Shown: positions 1-7,064, counted from the stretch's first letter. The stretch is DNA of 12,871 bases from CBIFWW01 sp966186435 (GCA_966186435.1 CBIFWW010000096.1:1-12871), one strand, 5' to 3'. Notes: generated from the sequence alone by a model not told the origin. Made by a program: numbers and translations.

Positions 1-112
1 ATTTAACATTTAATTAATAAAAAAATCCAATCAATAGGTCACAAAATCAAAATTAACAAATCATTCCTTGCCCCTGATGATGCCGGAAATGGAAAAAACG
101 AGGGGTAAGGCT
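1..112 (+). promoter_or_regulatory. AT-rich leader upstream of the 3-hydroxybutyrate operon
   Basis: The first 67 or so bases are very AT-rich, in contrast to the GC-rich coding DNA that follows, so this is probably the promoter end of the operon. I looked for a sigma-54 -24/-12 element and for a full CRP palindrome and found neither. No -35/-10 pair stands out. A purine-rich Shine-Dalgarno GAGGGG lies at 100-105, seven bases before the ATG at 113. The region is cut by the window start, so the promoter may lie partly outside. Confidence 0.35.
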
Positions 113-811
113 ATGTCAGGATTAGATAAACGCGTCGGCAGCTACCGGGAAGCGCTCGACGGGATCACAGATGGAATGACGGTGCTGGCCGGGGGTTTTG
201 GCCAGTGCGGGATCCCGGAGAATCTGATTGCTGAGATCCAGCGCCGCAATGTGAAGGGGCTGACGGTGGTATCAAACAACTGCGGCGTGGATGGCTTTGG
301 CCTGGGCCTGCTGCTGGAAACCCGCCAGGTACGCAAAGTGATTGCCTCCTACGTGGGTGAAAACGCCCTGTTTGAAAAACAAGCCATCAGCGGCGAACTG
401 GAAGTGGAACTTACCCCCCAGGGCAGCCTGGCCGAAAAGATCCGTGCCGGTGGCGCGGGTATCCCGGCGTTCTTCACTGCCACCGGCTACGGCACCCAGG
501 TTGCCGAAGGCAAAGAAGTGCGTGAATTCGATGGCAAGCACTACATCCTGGAACCGGCCATCACCGGGGACTTCGCCATCGTCAAAGGCTGGAAGGCCGA
601 TTGGTATGGCAACGTTATCTATCGCCACACCGCCCAAAACTTTAACCCGCTGATGGCAACGGCGGGCCGCATTACCGTGGTGGAAGTGGAAGAGATCGTC
701 GCCCCTGGCGAGCTTGACCCGGCCCACATTCATACCCCCGGCATCTACGTCAACCGTGTGATCCAGGGCAGTTTCGAAAAACGTATTGAACAGCGCACCC
801 TGCGGGGCTGA
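113..811 (+). CDS. scoA: 3-oxoacid (acetoacetate) CoA-transferase, subunit A
   Basis: This is the alpha subunit of a class I CoA-transferase. With ScoB it should move CoA from succinyl-CoA (or another acyl-CoA) to acetoacetate, giving acetoacetyl-CoA in the cytoplasm. The 232-aa product matches the usual ScoA length (about 232-238) and is longer than AtoD of E. coli (220). The family signature DGMTVLAGGFGQCGIPENLI is at residues 20-39. Further conserved blocks are VRKVIASYVG (73-82), TPQGSLAEKIRAGGAGIPAF (101-120) and the NFNPLMATA segment near 176-184. I chose the ATG at 113 because GAGGGG lies seven bases upstream and because residues before it, read from a TTG at 68, do not resemble the family. 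It is the first gene of the operon; scoB starts ten bases after its stop. The sequence looks more like the SCOT/ScoAB group than the AtoDA group. The exact acceptor range cannot be read from sequence. Confidence 0.93.
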   Translation: MSGLDKRVGSYREALDGITDGMTVLAGGFGQCGIPENLIAEIQRRNVKGLTVVSNNCGVDGFGLGLLLETRQVRKVIASYVGENALFEKQAISGELEVELTPQGSLAEKIRAGGAGIPAFFTATGYGTQVAEGKEVREFDGKHYILEPAITGDFAIVKGWKADWYGNVIYRHTAQNFNPLMATAGRITVVEVEEIVAPGELDPAHIHTPGIYVNRVIQGSFEKRIEQRTLRG

Positions 812-821
812 GGAGAAAACC

Positions 822-1490
822 ATGTTAACCAGGGAACAAATGGCCCAGCGGGTGGCTCAAGAATTGCGGGACGGCTTTTACGTCAATTTGGGGATCGGCA
901 TCCCAACACTGGTGGCGAATTACATCCCCGACGGCATCGACGTGATGCTGCAATCGGAAAACGGCCTGCTGGGTATGGGCGCCTTCCCAACGGAAGCTGA
1001 GCTGGATGCCGACATGATCAACGCCGGTAAGCAAACCGTTACCGCCCGGGCCGGGGCGGCCATTTTCGACTCGGCCCAGTCCTTCGCCATGATCCGTGGC
1101 GGCCACGTGGATTTAACCGTGCTGGGGGCCTTTGAGGTGGATCAACGCGGCAGTATCGCCTCATGGATGATCCCTGGAAAAATGGTGAAAGGCATGGGCG
1201 GCGCCATGGATCTGGTGGCCGGGGCTGAAAACATTATCGTGGTGATGACCCACGCCTCTAAATCTGGCGAATCCAAATTGCTTGAAGAATGCACCCTGCC
1301 CCTCACCGGCGTGGGTTGCATCAAGCATGTGTTAACCGATCTGGCCTGGCTCGATATCCAGGACGGGGCCTTTGTACTGCGCGAAAGAGCGCCCGGTGTC
1401 AGCGTGGAAGAGATTGTCAGCAAAACCGCCGGCCGGCTTATCGTGCCGGAGCAGGTGCCTGAAATGCAATTCACACAAGGAGCCAACTGA
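822..1490 (+). CDS. scoB: 3-oxoacid (acetoacetate) CoA-transferase, subunit B
   Basis: This is the beta subunit, which carries the catalytic glutamate of the class I CoA-transferases. The signature LQSENG is at residues 43-48, so Glu46 should form the enzyme-CoA thioester. The flanking GLLGMGAFP and the later GGHVDLTVLGAFEVDQRGSI (about 98-117) and GKMVKGMGGAMDLVAGA (about 123-139) blocks are typical. The product is 222 aa, the normal length. The start is the ATG at 822: AGGAG at 811-815 begins on the last base of the scoA stop and is six bases away. An upstream in-frame ATG at 786 lies inside scoA and is less likely. The stop overlaps the start of the thiolase gene by one base (TGATG), which suggests translational coupling. 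It works only as a complex with ScoA. Confidence 0.93.
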   Translation: MLTREQMAQRVAQELRDGFYVNLGIGIPTLVANYIPDGIDVMLQSENGLLGMGAFPTEAELDADMINAGKQTVTARAGAAIFDSAQSFAMIRGGHVDLTVLGAFEVDQRGSIASWMIPGKMVKGMGGAMDLVAGAENIIVVMTHASKSGESKLLEECTLPLTGVGCIKHVLTDLAWLDIQDGAFVLRERAPGVSVEEIVSKTAGRLIVPEQVPEMQFTQGAN

Positions 1491-2683
1491 TGACTGATGT
1501 CGTGATTGTTGCCGCGACCCGTACCCCGATTGGCGCGTTTCAGGGCGCATTGGCTCCCCTTTCCGCCGTGGAGCTGGGCAGCCAGGTAGTAAAAGCCCTG
1601 CTCGACAAAACCGGGGTCGCCCCGGAGAGTGTCGATGAACTGATTTTCGGCCAGGTGTTAACCGCCGGCTGTGGCCAAAACCCGGCCCGGCAGACGGCGA
1701 TTAACGCCGGGTTACCGGTCAGCGTCCCGGCCACCACCCTGAATCTGGTGTGTGGCTCCGGTTTAAAAGCGGTACTGGATGGTGCACGGGCGATCCGCAG
1801 CGGCGATGCCCGGATTGTGATTGCCGGGGGCCAGGAGAGCATGAGTAACGCGCCTTATCTGCTCAATGGTGCGCGCAGCGGCCTGCGTCTTGGCCATGCT
1901 CAAACCACCGACTGCATTATTCAGGATGGCCTATGGGATGCTTTCAATGATTACCACATGGGCATTACCGCCGAGAATTTGGCCAAGCGCTATGGGCTGA
2001 GCCGGGAAGCGCAGGACACCTTCGCCGCCGCCTCCCAACAGAAAGCCGCGGCGGCTATCGAAGCCGGGCACTTCGCGGCAGAAATCACCCCGGTTTCGGT
2101 GCCCCAGGGTAAAAAACCGCCGGTCACTATTGATACCGACGAGCAGCCGCGCCCCGGCACCACCGCCGAGGCGTTGGCAAAATTACGCCCGGCCTTTACC
2201 AAAGATAACGGCACCGTCACCGCCGGCAATGCTTCCTCATTGAATGACGGGGCAGCCGCCGTGATGCTGATGAGTGCCGCCCGCGCCCGCGAGCTGGGGC
2301 TGCCGGTGCTGGCAACCCTGCGCGGTCAGGGGCTGGCGGGGGTCGAGCCGGCGTTTATGGGTATCGGCCCGGTGCCCGCCTCACGCCAGAGTCTGGCCCA
2401 GGCGGGGTGGCAGGTTAGCGATCTGGATGTGTTCGAAGGCAATGAAGCCTTTGCCGCCCAGTCCCTGGCGGTGGGTAAAGAGATGGGCTGGGACCCGGCC
2501 CGTTTGAACGTTAATGGCGGGGCCATTGCCCTCGGTCACCCGATTGGCGCCTCCGGCTGCCGTATCCTGGTAACCCTGATTTATGCCCTGCAACGGCTGA
2601 ATGCCGCTAAAGGCCTGGCGACCCTGTGCGTCGGCGGCGGCCAGGGCGTGGCGCTGGCGATTGAACGTGAGGTGGCGCCATGA
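1490..2683 (+). CDS. atoB: Acetyl-CoA C-acetyltransferase (thiolase)
   Basis: This thiolase would cleave acetoacetyl-CoA with free CoA into two acetyl-CoA, the last step of acetoacetate use. The 397-aa product is the normal length of bacterial biosynthetic/degradative acetoacetyl-CoA thiolases (about 390-395). All catalytic residues are visible: nucleophile Cys88 in TLNLVCGSGLKAV, His350 in NGGAIALGHPIGASG, and acid/base Cys380 in LCVGGGQGVAL. The N-terminal VAATRTPIGAFQGAL block and the central GTVTAGNASSLNDGAAAV block are also standard. The ATG at 1490 overlaps the scoB stop; AAGGAG at 1477-1482 lies seven bases upstream. The next gene starts inside its stop (ATGA). Its chain-length range is unknown: a thiolase of this class could also act on 3-ketovaleryl-CoA and release propionyl-CoA. 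AtoB and PhaA are the closest named relatives, and the symbol is by function. Confidence 0.92.
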   Translation: MTDVVIVAATRTPIGAFQGALAPLSAVELGSQVVKALLDKTGVAPESVDELIFGQVLTAGCGQNPARQTAINAGLPVSVPATTLNLVCGSGLKAVLDGARAIRSGDARIVIAGGQESMSNAPYLLNGARSGLRLGHAQTTDCIIQDGLWDAFNDYHMGITAENLAKRYGLSREAQDTFAAASQQKAAAAIEAGHFAAEITPVSVPQGKKPPVTIDTDEQPRPGTTAEALAKLRPAFTKDNGTVTAGNASSLNDGAAAVMLMSAARARELGLPVLATLRGQGLAGVEPAFMGIGPVPASRQSLAQAGWQVSDLDVFEGNEAFAAQSLAVGKEMGWDPARLNVNGGAIALGHPIGASGCRILVTLIYALQRLNAAKGLATLCVGGGQGVALAIEREVAP

Positions 2684-3603
2684 GTTTGCCTGCAACGGTG
2701 GTGCTCGGCAGTGGCCTGATGGGCAGCGGCATCGCCACCCATTTTGCCCGCCACGGCCAGTCCGTCACCCTGTATGACACCGATCCGGCCCGGCTGGCTG
2801 AAGTGCCGGTACTGGCGGGGGCCATTTTGGATGAGCTGGCGGAAGCCGGTCAGTTCGATAACCGCCAGCGCCAGGCGGTGCTGGCCCGCCTGGCCACCAC
2901 CACCGATCTGAAGGATTGCCGTGACGCGATGCTGCTGATTGAGGCCATCCCGGAGCAGATGCAGCTTAAGCACCAGCTGTATCGCCAGCTGGAAGCGGTA
3001 GTTAGCCCCCAGGCGGTGATCGCCAGTAACACCAGCGGCCTGCCGCCTGATGCCTTAGCGGTGGGGATGAATCACCCTGAACGTCTGTTAATCGCCCACT
3101 TCTGGCACCCGCCCCATTTTATCCCGCTGGTTGAGATCGTGCCGGGCAGCGCCACTGACCCCGCCCTGGCGGAACAGCTGCGTGTTGCCCTGTGTGAACT
3201 GGAACTGGAAGCGGTGGTGTTGTTAAAGGCCGCCCCGGGGTTTATTGGCAACCGCCTGCAATTCACCCTGCTGCGGGAGGCGCTACACATCGTGCAAAGC
3301 GGGATTGCCACCCCGGAAGTGGTGGATCAGGTGATGCAGGCCTCCCTGGGCCGCCGCTATGGCATGGTTGGCCCGTTAGAGGCCGCCGATATGACCGGCC
3401 TGGCTACCGTCAGTGATATTTGCCGCCACCTGCTGCCGGAGCTTGCCAGCGGCAGCGAGATGATGACCCTGGTGGAGGAAAAAGTGCAGCAAGGTGACCT
3501 AGGCCAGCGCAGCGGCCAGGGCTTTTACCGCTGGGATGAGGCGCGACAAACGCGCATTCGAACACGGCGTCTGCATCAGTTACGCCATGCATTAAAACCG
3601 TAG
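2680..3603 (+). CDS. 3-hydroxyacyl-CoA (3-hydroxybutyryl-CoA) dehydrogenase family protein
   Basis: This is a soluble NAD-dependent dehydrogenase of the 3-hydroxyacyl-CoA dehydrogenase family, 307 aa. The Rossmann motif GSGLMGSG is at residues 10-17, with Asp33 at the end of beta-2 suiting NAD. The catalytic set of the family can be placed with the same spacing as in the human enzyme: Ser119 (ASNTSGL), His140 and Glu152 (in the stretch AHFWHPPHFIPLVE), and Asn191 (GFIGNRL). The C-terminal domain has GPLEAADMTGL and the typical GQRSGQGFYRW ending. One position is unusual: the common HFFNP block reads HFWHP, so Asn is replaced by His143. Related families with similar folds (carnitine dehydrogenase, gulonate dehydrogenase/CRYL1) make the substrate uncertain. 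In this operon, oxidation of a 3-hydroxyacyl-CoA to the 3-ketoacyl-CoA used by the thiolase is the simplest reading. The start overlaps the thiolase stop by four bases (ATGA). Confidence 0.82.
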   Translation: MSLPATVVLGSGLMGSGIATHFARHGQSVTLYDTDPARLAEVPVLAGAILDELAEAGQFDNRQRQAVLARLATTTDLKDCRDAMLLIEAIPEQMQLKHQLYRQLEAVVSPQAVIASNTSGLPPDALAVGMNHPERLLIAHFWHPPHFIPLVEIVPGSATDPALAEQLRVALCELELEAVVLLKAAPGFIGNRLQFTLLREALHIVQSGIATPEVVDQVMQASLGRRYGMVGPLEAADMTGLATVSDICRHLLPELASGSEMMTLVEEKVQQGDLGQRSGQGFYRWDEARQTRIRTRRLHQLRHALKP

Positions 3604-3647
3604 CTTCTCGTCTGTACCCACTATAACAACGATATTGAGGAGTCATC

Positions 3648-5045
3648 ATGAGTGTCATCATCGCACTGGCCGCCTTGGGCGTGCTAATGCTGGCAGCCTA
3701 TCGCGGCTACAGCGTGATTTTATTCGCCCCGATTGCGGCACTGGGGGCGGTATTACTTACCGAACCCAGCGCCGTGGGGCCAGCCTTTACCGGGCTGTTT
3801 ATGGAAAAGATGGTCGGCTTCGTTAATCTGTACTTCCCGGTGTTCCTGCTGGGGGCGGTGTTCGGTAAATTGATCGAGCTTTCGGGCTTCTCACGCTCCA
3901 TCGTCGCCGCCTCGATCCGTATTCTTGGCCGCCGCCACGCTATCCCGGTGATTGTGCTGGTGTGTGCCCTGCTGACCTACGGCGGGGTTTCGCTGTTTGT
4001 GGTGGCCTTCGCGGTCTATCCTTTTGCGGCAGAGCTGTTCCGCCAGAGCGATATCCCCAAGCGGCTGATCCCGGCCACCATTGCCTTAGGGGCGTTCTCC
4101 TTCACGATGGATGCCCTGCCGGGTACCCCACAGATCCAGAACATCATCCCCAGCAGTTTCTTTGGCACTAACGCCTGGTCAGCACCCTGGCTGGGCTTGA
4201 TTGGCTCGCTGTTTATTATTGCCGTTGGCCTGCTTTATCTGGAATCCCGCCGCCGCAAAGCCGCCAGCCGGGGTGATGTGTACAGCACCGGCGTTGACCT
4301 GCTGAATGAGCCGGAAACCGCTGACAATATCAACCTGCCTAACCCGATTATCGCCATCGCGCCACTGATCCTGGTGGGGGTATTAAACCTGCTGTTCACC
4401 CGCTGGATCCCGGAATGGTACAGGGCCTCCCACGAGCTTCAGCTGCCGGGTATGGCGGCACCGGTAGCAACGGAAATTAAAAAAATTACCGCTATTTGGG
4501 CGGTGGAAGCGGCGCTGTTGTCCGGGATTGTTTATGTGCTGATCCTTGGCTTCCGCAATATCCGTGGCCGCCTGGCGGAAGGTAGCCGCACCGCCGTAGG
4601 TGGGGCGATCCTCGCCGCCATGAATACCGCATCAGAATACGGTTTTGGCGCAGTCATTGCCGCTCTGCCTGGATTCCTGGTGCTGTCCAAGGGGCTGGCC
4701 GCGATCCCTAACCCGCTGCTTAATGAAGCAATCAGCGTCACGGCGCTGGCGGGGATCACCGGTTCGGCCTCCGGCGGGATGAGTATCGCCCTGGCGGCCA
4801 TGGGCGACCAATTTATTGCCGCCGCCAATGCCGCCAATATCCCGATGGATGTGTTGCACCGTATCGCGGCGATGGCGTCCGGCGGGATGGACACCCTGCC
4901 CCATAACGGCGCAGTGATCACCCTGCTGGCGATTACCGGCCTGAGCCACCGCCAGGCGTACGGCGGCGTGTTCGCAATCACACTTATTAAAAGCGTCGCG
5001 GTACTGTTTGTGATTGGCGTTTACTATCTTACCGGCATTGTCTAA
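3648..5045 (+). CDS. GntP-family permease, probable 3-hydroxybutyrate/acetoacetate transporter
   Basis: This is an inner-membrane secondary transporter of the GntP family (gluconate:H+ symporter type), 465 aa. About 11-13 hydrophobic segments can be seen, for example near residues 2-17, 22-38, 58-77, 98-127, 140-157, 179-198, 232-250, 281-301, 330-347, 363-385 and 441-463. The conserved loop FTMDALPGTPQIQNIIPSSF is at 152-171, and a second small-residue-rich motif, ASGGMDTLPHNGAV, is at 410-423. A charged cytoplasmic loop (RRRKAASRGD) lies near 201-210. GntP members usually carry gluconate or similar hydroxy acids. Its place between the 3-hydroxyacyl-CoA and 3-hydroxybutyrate dehydrogenase genes implies a short-chain hydroxy or keto acid; this is context, not motif evidence. 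It starts 44 bases after the previous stop, with GAGGAG at 3637-3642, five bases from the ATG. Confidence 0.85.
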   Translation: MSVIIALAALGVLMLAAYRGYSVILFAPIAALGAVLLTEPSAVGPAFTGLFMEKMVGFVNLYFPVFLLGAVFGKLIELSGFSRSIVAASIRILGRRHAIPVIVLVCALLTYGGVSLFVVAFAVYPFAAELFRQSDIPKRLIPATIALGAFSFTMDALPGTPQIQNIIPSSFFGTNAWSAPWLGLIGSLFIIAVGLLYLESRRRKAASRGDVYSTGVDLLNEPETADNINLPNPIIAIAPLILVGVLNLLFTRWIPEWYRASHELQLPGMAAPVATEIKKITAIWAVEAALLSGIVYVLILGFRNIRGRLAEGSRTAVGGAILAAMNTASEYGFGAVIAALPGFLVLSKGLAAIPNPLLNEAISVTALAGITGSASGGMSIALAAMGDQFIAAANAANIPMDVLHRIAAMASGGMDTLPHNGAVITLLAITGLSHRQAYGGVFAITLIKSVAVLFVIGVYYLTGIV

Positions 5046-5054
5046 GGAGACATC

Positions 5055-5825
5055 ATGGAACTGAAAGGTAAAACCGCACTGGTAACCGGCTCCACCAGCG
5101 GCATCGGACTGGGCATCGCCCAGGGTCTGGCCCAGGCGGGGGCCACGGTTATCCTCAATGGATTTGGTGATGCTGACACCGCCCGGGATCAGATTGCACA
5201 ATACGGCCAGCCCGTGGGCTATCACGGGGCGGATTTGCGCGATGTGGCGCAGATCGAAGCGATGATTAACTATGCCCGGGATGAATTTGGCGGGGTGGAT
5301 ATTCTGGTAAATAACGCCGGGATCCAGTACGTGGCCCCGGTGGATGAATTCCCAGTGGAAAAGTGGGATGACATTCTGGCGATCAACTTAAGCTCGGTGT
5401 TCCACGCCACCCGCCTGGCCTTACCAGGTATGCGCCAGAAGAACTGGGGGCGGGTTATTAATATCGCCTCCGCCCATGGGTTGGTGGGTTCGGTGAATAA
5501 GTCGGCCTATGTGGCCGCCAAGCACGGGGTGGTAGGGTTCACCAAAGTCACCGCCCTGGAGACCGCCAAGACCGGGATCACCTGTAACACCATTTGCCCC
5601 GGTTGGGTGTTGACCCCGCTGGTACAGCAGCAGATTGATAAGCTGATTGCCAGCGGGGAGTCCCCGGAAGCCGCCCGCGATCATTTACTGTCGGAGAAGC
5701 ACCCGTCAGGGGAGTTTGTCACTCCGGAACAGCTGGCGGGGGTGGCGCGCTTGATGTGCAGTAGCGCCGGGGACCAGATCCGCGGCGTCGCCTGGAGCGT
5801 GGACGCCGGTTGGACCGCGCAATAA
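5055..5825 (+). CDS. bdhA: D-3-hydroxybutyrate dehydrogenase (SDR family)
   Basis: This cytoplasmic short-chain dehydrogenase/reductase oxidises (R)-3-hydroxybutyrate to acetoacetate with NAD+. It is 256 aa, as for the Pseudomonas-type enzymes, which it closely resembles in LNGFGDA (34-40), FPVEKWDDILAINLS (99-113) and IASAHGLVGSVNKSAYVAAK (137-156). The cofactor motif TGSTSGIG is at 11-18 and NNAG at 86-89. The catalytic set is Asn111, Ser139, Tyr152 and Lys156. The C-terminal SVDAGWTAQ is the usual family ending. AAGGAGA at 5044-5050 overlaps the permease stop and lies four bases before the ATG, so the two genes are co-translated from one message. It is the last gene of the operon and supplies acetoacetate to ScoAB. 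Its stop is only seven bases from the stop of the convergent supH. Confidence 0.94.
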   Translation: MELKGKTALVTGSTSGIGLGIAQGLAQAGATVILNGFGDADTARDQIAQYGQPVGYHGADLRDVAQIEAMINYARDEFGGVDILVNNAGIQYVAPVDEFPVEKWDDILAINLSSVFHATRLALPGMRQKNWGRVINIASAHGLVGSVNKSAYVAAKHGVVGFTKVTALETAKTGITCNTICPGWVLTPLVQQQIDKLIASGESPEAARDHLLSEKHPSGEFVTPEQLAGVARLMCSSAGDQIRGVAWSVDAGWTAQ

Positions 5826-5832
5826 GCTAACC

Positions 5833-6666
5833 TCAGGAGGCTGCCATGCTGATTTCAGCAAAGGGGGCCTCTTCATTCAGCACCCGATCAATCACCGCCA
5901 ACGCCCCGCCTTCATTGTTAGACAGGGTGTGATAGCGGGCCACGTCCTTCACCGCCGCCACTGCATTGTCCATGGCAAAGGGATACCCTACTAGTTTCAA
6001 CATCTCCAGATCATTGCTGCTGTCCCCCACCGCCACACACTGTGATGGCTGGATATGCCAGCGATCCATCAGGCGCTTTAGCCCGCTGGCTTTATGGGAG
6101 CCAGGGATAATCAAATCGACAAAGCCAAAACCGCTGGTGACCGGGGTCATCACACCATTCAGAGAATTGTGCAGCCCTTCCACCAGGGCCGGGATCTGGC
6201 TGTCCGGCAGGTTGAGTGAGAATTTAAAGATAGTGTCGTCGATGGCGCCAAGATCGCTCACTGGCTGGAGCCGATGGTAGTGTTTGGACATCAGATCGAT
6301 AAAGGATTGAGGTGCCCCTTCCAGGTAGTAGGCACTATTTAAGCCACACACCACAAAGCGCACGCCGTCAAAAGCCGCCAGCGCATCCAGCACTTGGGGA
6401 TATTGGCCTGCCTCCAGGCGGGAGTAGTGAATTTGCTCCCCCTTATCGACAATCATCGCCCCGTTCTCCGCCACAAAAGCGATCTGGTCGCGGATTTCCG
6501 GGAAGAAGGAGATCAGCTGGTAATACTGATTACCGCTGGCTACCACGAAACGAATACCCTGGTCGCACAGCGCCTGGTACTGGGACAAAAAGCGGGGTTT
6601 ATCATACTGTTTTTGGTCGTTCAGGAAGGTACCGTCCATATCGACGGCAATTAGCTTGATCTTCAT
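5833..6666 (-). CDS. supH: Cof-type HAD-IIB sugar phosphatase (SupH/YbiV)
   Basis: This is a cytoplasmic haloacid-dehalogenase-superfamily phosphatase of 277 aa. E. coli YbiV (SupH), a phosphatase for sugar phosphates such as fructose 1-phosphate, is 271 aa and very similar along its length. Motif I DMDGT is at residues 9-13 with nucleophile Asp9 and acid/base Asp11. Motif II is Ser44 in VVASGNQYYQLISFF. The motif III lysine is Lys192 in PGSHKASG. Motif IV GDSSND is at 214-219. The type IIB cap lies between motifs II and III. A few extra residues at the C-terminus (EISMAAS) exceed the E. coli protein. The start ATG (6666-6664) has GAGGT a few bases upstream. The gene is not related in function to its neighbours; it sits convergent to bdhA and downstream of the prpE/vapC scar, and has a probable promoter of its own. 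Confidence 0.93.
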   Translation of the reverse strand: MKIKLIAVDMDGTFLNDQKQYDKPRFLSQYQALCDQGIRFVVASGNQYYQLISFFPEIRDQIAFVAENGAMIVDKGEQIHYSRLEAGQYPQVLDALAAFDGVRFVVCGLNSAYYLEGAPQSFIDLMSKHYHRLQPVSDLGAIDDTIFKFSLNLPDSQIPALVEGLHNSLNGVMTPVTSGFGFVDLIIPGSHKASGLKRLMDRWHIQPSQCVAVGDSSNDLEMLKLVGYPFAMDNAVAAVKDVARYHTLSNNEGGALAVIDRVLNEEAPFAEISMAAS

Positions 6667-6675
6667 ACCACCTCG

Positions 6676-6718
6676 AAACCGCTAAAAAAGTAACAAACGG
6701 GTCACATTATAGCGGTTT
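6676..6718. repeat. 9-bp perfect inverted repeat around the supH promoter
   Basis: AAACCGCTA at 6676-6684 is repeated in inverted orientation as TAGCGGTTT at 6710-6718, with 25 bases between. The right arm overlaps the -10 hexamer of the probable supH promoter. On the + strand the right arm runs into five T residues, so it could also act as a poor terminator for + strand readthrough, though the loop is long. It could equally be an operator. Function is not known. Confidence 0.4.
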
Positions 6719-6732
6719 TTACTGCGATCAAC
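6699..6732 (-). promoter_or_regulatory. Probable sigma-70 promoter of supH
   Basis: On the - strand a perfect -10 hexamer TATAAT occupies 6711-6706. Upstream, a weak -35 such as CGTTGA (about 6733-6728, 16-base spacer) overlaps the stop codon of the vapC remnant. Transcription would start near 6699, giving a leader of about 30 bases before the supH ATG. The -10 is strong by eye, the -35 is poor. This would make supH independent of the prp operon. Confidence 0.5.
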
Positions 6733-6970
6733 GATTAGCAATAATCTTGATGAATTCGCCGGCGTGTTCAATAAGCTTGCTATCACTGGTTACCAACGGG
6801 CATTTCAGAAAATGTGCATGTGCCAATATGATTCGGTCAAAAGAATCTTTATGCAGATTTTCGGGCAACCCCAGCAAACCCAGAACATGGTCGCCTTTTA
6901 CCGGAAGTTCGATTAATCCGGCTTTGAACAACCCTGCCCTGAGTTGCCGTGGATCAACACAGAAATCCCC
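6728..6970 (-). pseudogene. C-terminal remnant of a VapC-like PIN-domain toxin
   Basis: Read on the - strand, this stretch encodes about 81 residues that look like the C-terminal part of a VapC toxin of the Sll0205-like PIN group (normally about 120-130 aa). Recognisable blocks are DFCVDPRQLRAGLFKAG, ELPVKGDHVLGLLGLP, HKDSFDRIILAHA and LVTSD. The second pair of acidic PIN residues is present (Asp in SFDRI, Asp in TSDSK). The N-terminal strand with the first catalytic Asp and the middle Glu is missing, so no active nuclease is expected. No antitoxin gene is present. The stretch is visibly more AT-rich than prpD, which suggests it came from elsewhere. It is joined in frame to the prpE remnant, and the joint frame is open with an ATG at 7003-7001 (91 codons), but no Shine-Dalgarno precedes that ATG. 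Confidence 0.72.
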
Positions 6971-7048
6971 TTCGCACACCGCCTGGATGGCGCGGCGCAG
7001 CATTTTACCGGAGCGGGTTTTTGGCAGTTTCTCAACAAAAAAGGCCCG
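6968..7048 (-). pseudogene. prpE: C-terminal remnant of propionyl-CoA synthetase
   Basis: About 27 codons of prpE remain, beginning 16 bases after the prpD stop. The translation contains FVEKLPKTRSGKMLRRAIQA followed by VCEG. PKTRSGK is the A10 motif of acyl-adenylate-forming enzymes, with the catalytic lysine, and RRAIQAVCEG is characteristic of the PrpE end (acetyl-CoA synthetase differs after RSGK). A full PrpE is about 628 aa, so more than 95 percent of the gene is gone. The position directly after prpD is where prpE lies in the E. coli and Salmonella prpBCDE operons. The frame continues into VapC-like sequence instead of the expected RDPGDL-type ending. Propionate activation, if present, must be by another enzyme or a copy elsewhere. 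Confidence 0.78.
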
Positions 7049-7056
7049 CCGGCGGC
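7037..7056 (-). terminator. Possible short GC hairpin plus T-run after prpD
   Basis: Just after the prpD stop, the - strand can fold a small GC-rich hairpin (about 7056-7044, four pairs with one bulge and a CCGG loop) followed by C and six T residues (7042-7037). The T-run is part of the prpE remnant, so the deletion that brought it next to GC-rich spacer may have created a weak terminator for prpBCD. The stem is short and the call is tentative. Confidence 0.22.
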
Positions 7057-7064
7057 ACCCTCCG

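Noticed and set aside
1..112. Sigma-54 promoter for the scoAB operon, by analogy with AtoC control of ato genes
   Set aside because: No TGGC-N8-TTGC-like element with the right spacing could be found in the visible leader.
272..823. Long minus-strand open frame opposite scoA
   Set aside because: It is a GC-rich shadow of scoA. The translation has no recognisable domain and the other strand matches ScoA along its full length.
4632..5225. 197-codon minus-strand open frame across the permease/bdhA junction
   Set aside because: It spans two well-supported genes on the other strand, is rich in His/Gly/Gln typical of antisense shadows, and resembles nothing I know.
6728..7003. A functional 91-aa VapC toxin
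   Set aside because: The first catalytic Asp and central acidic residue of the PIN fold are missing, the first dozen residues are the prpE end, and there is no vapB partner or Shine-Dalgarno.
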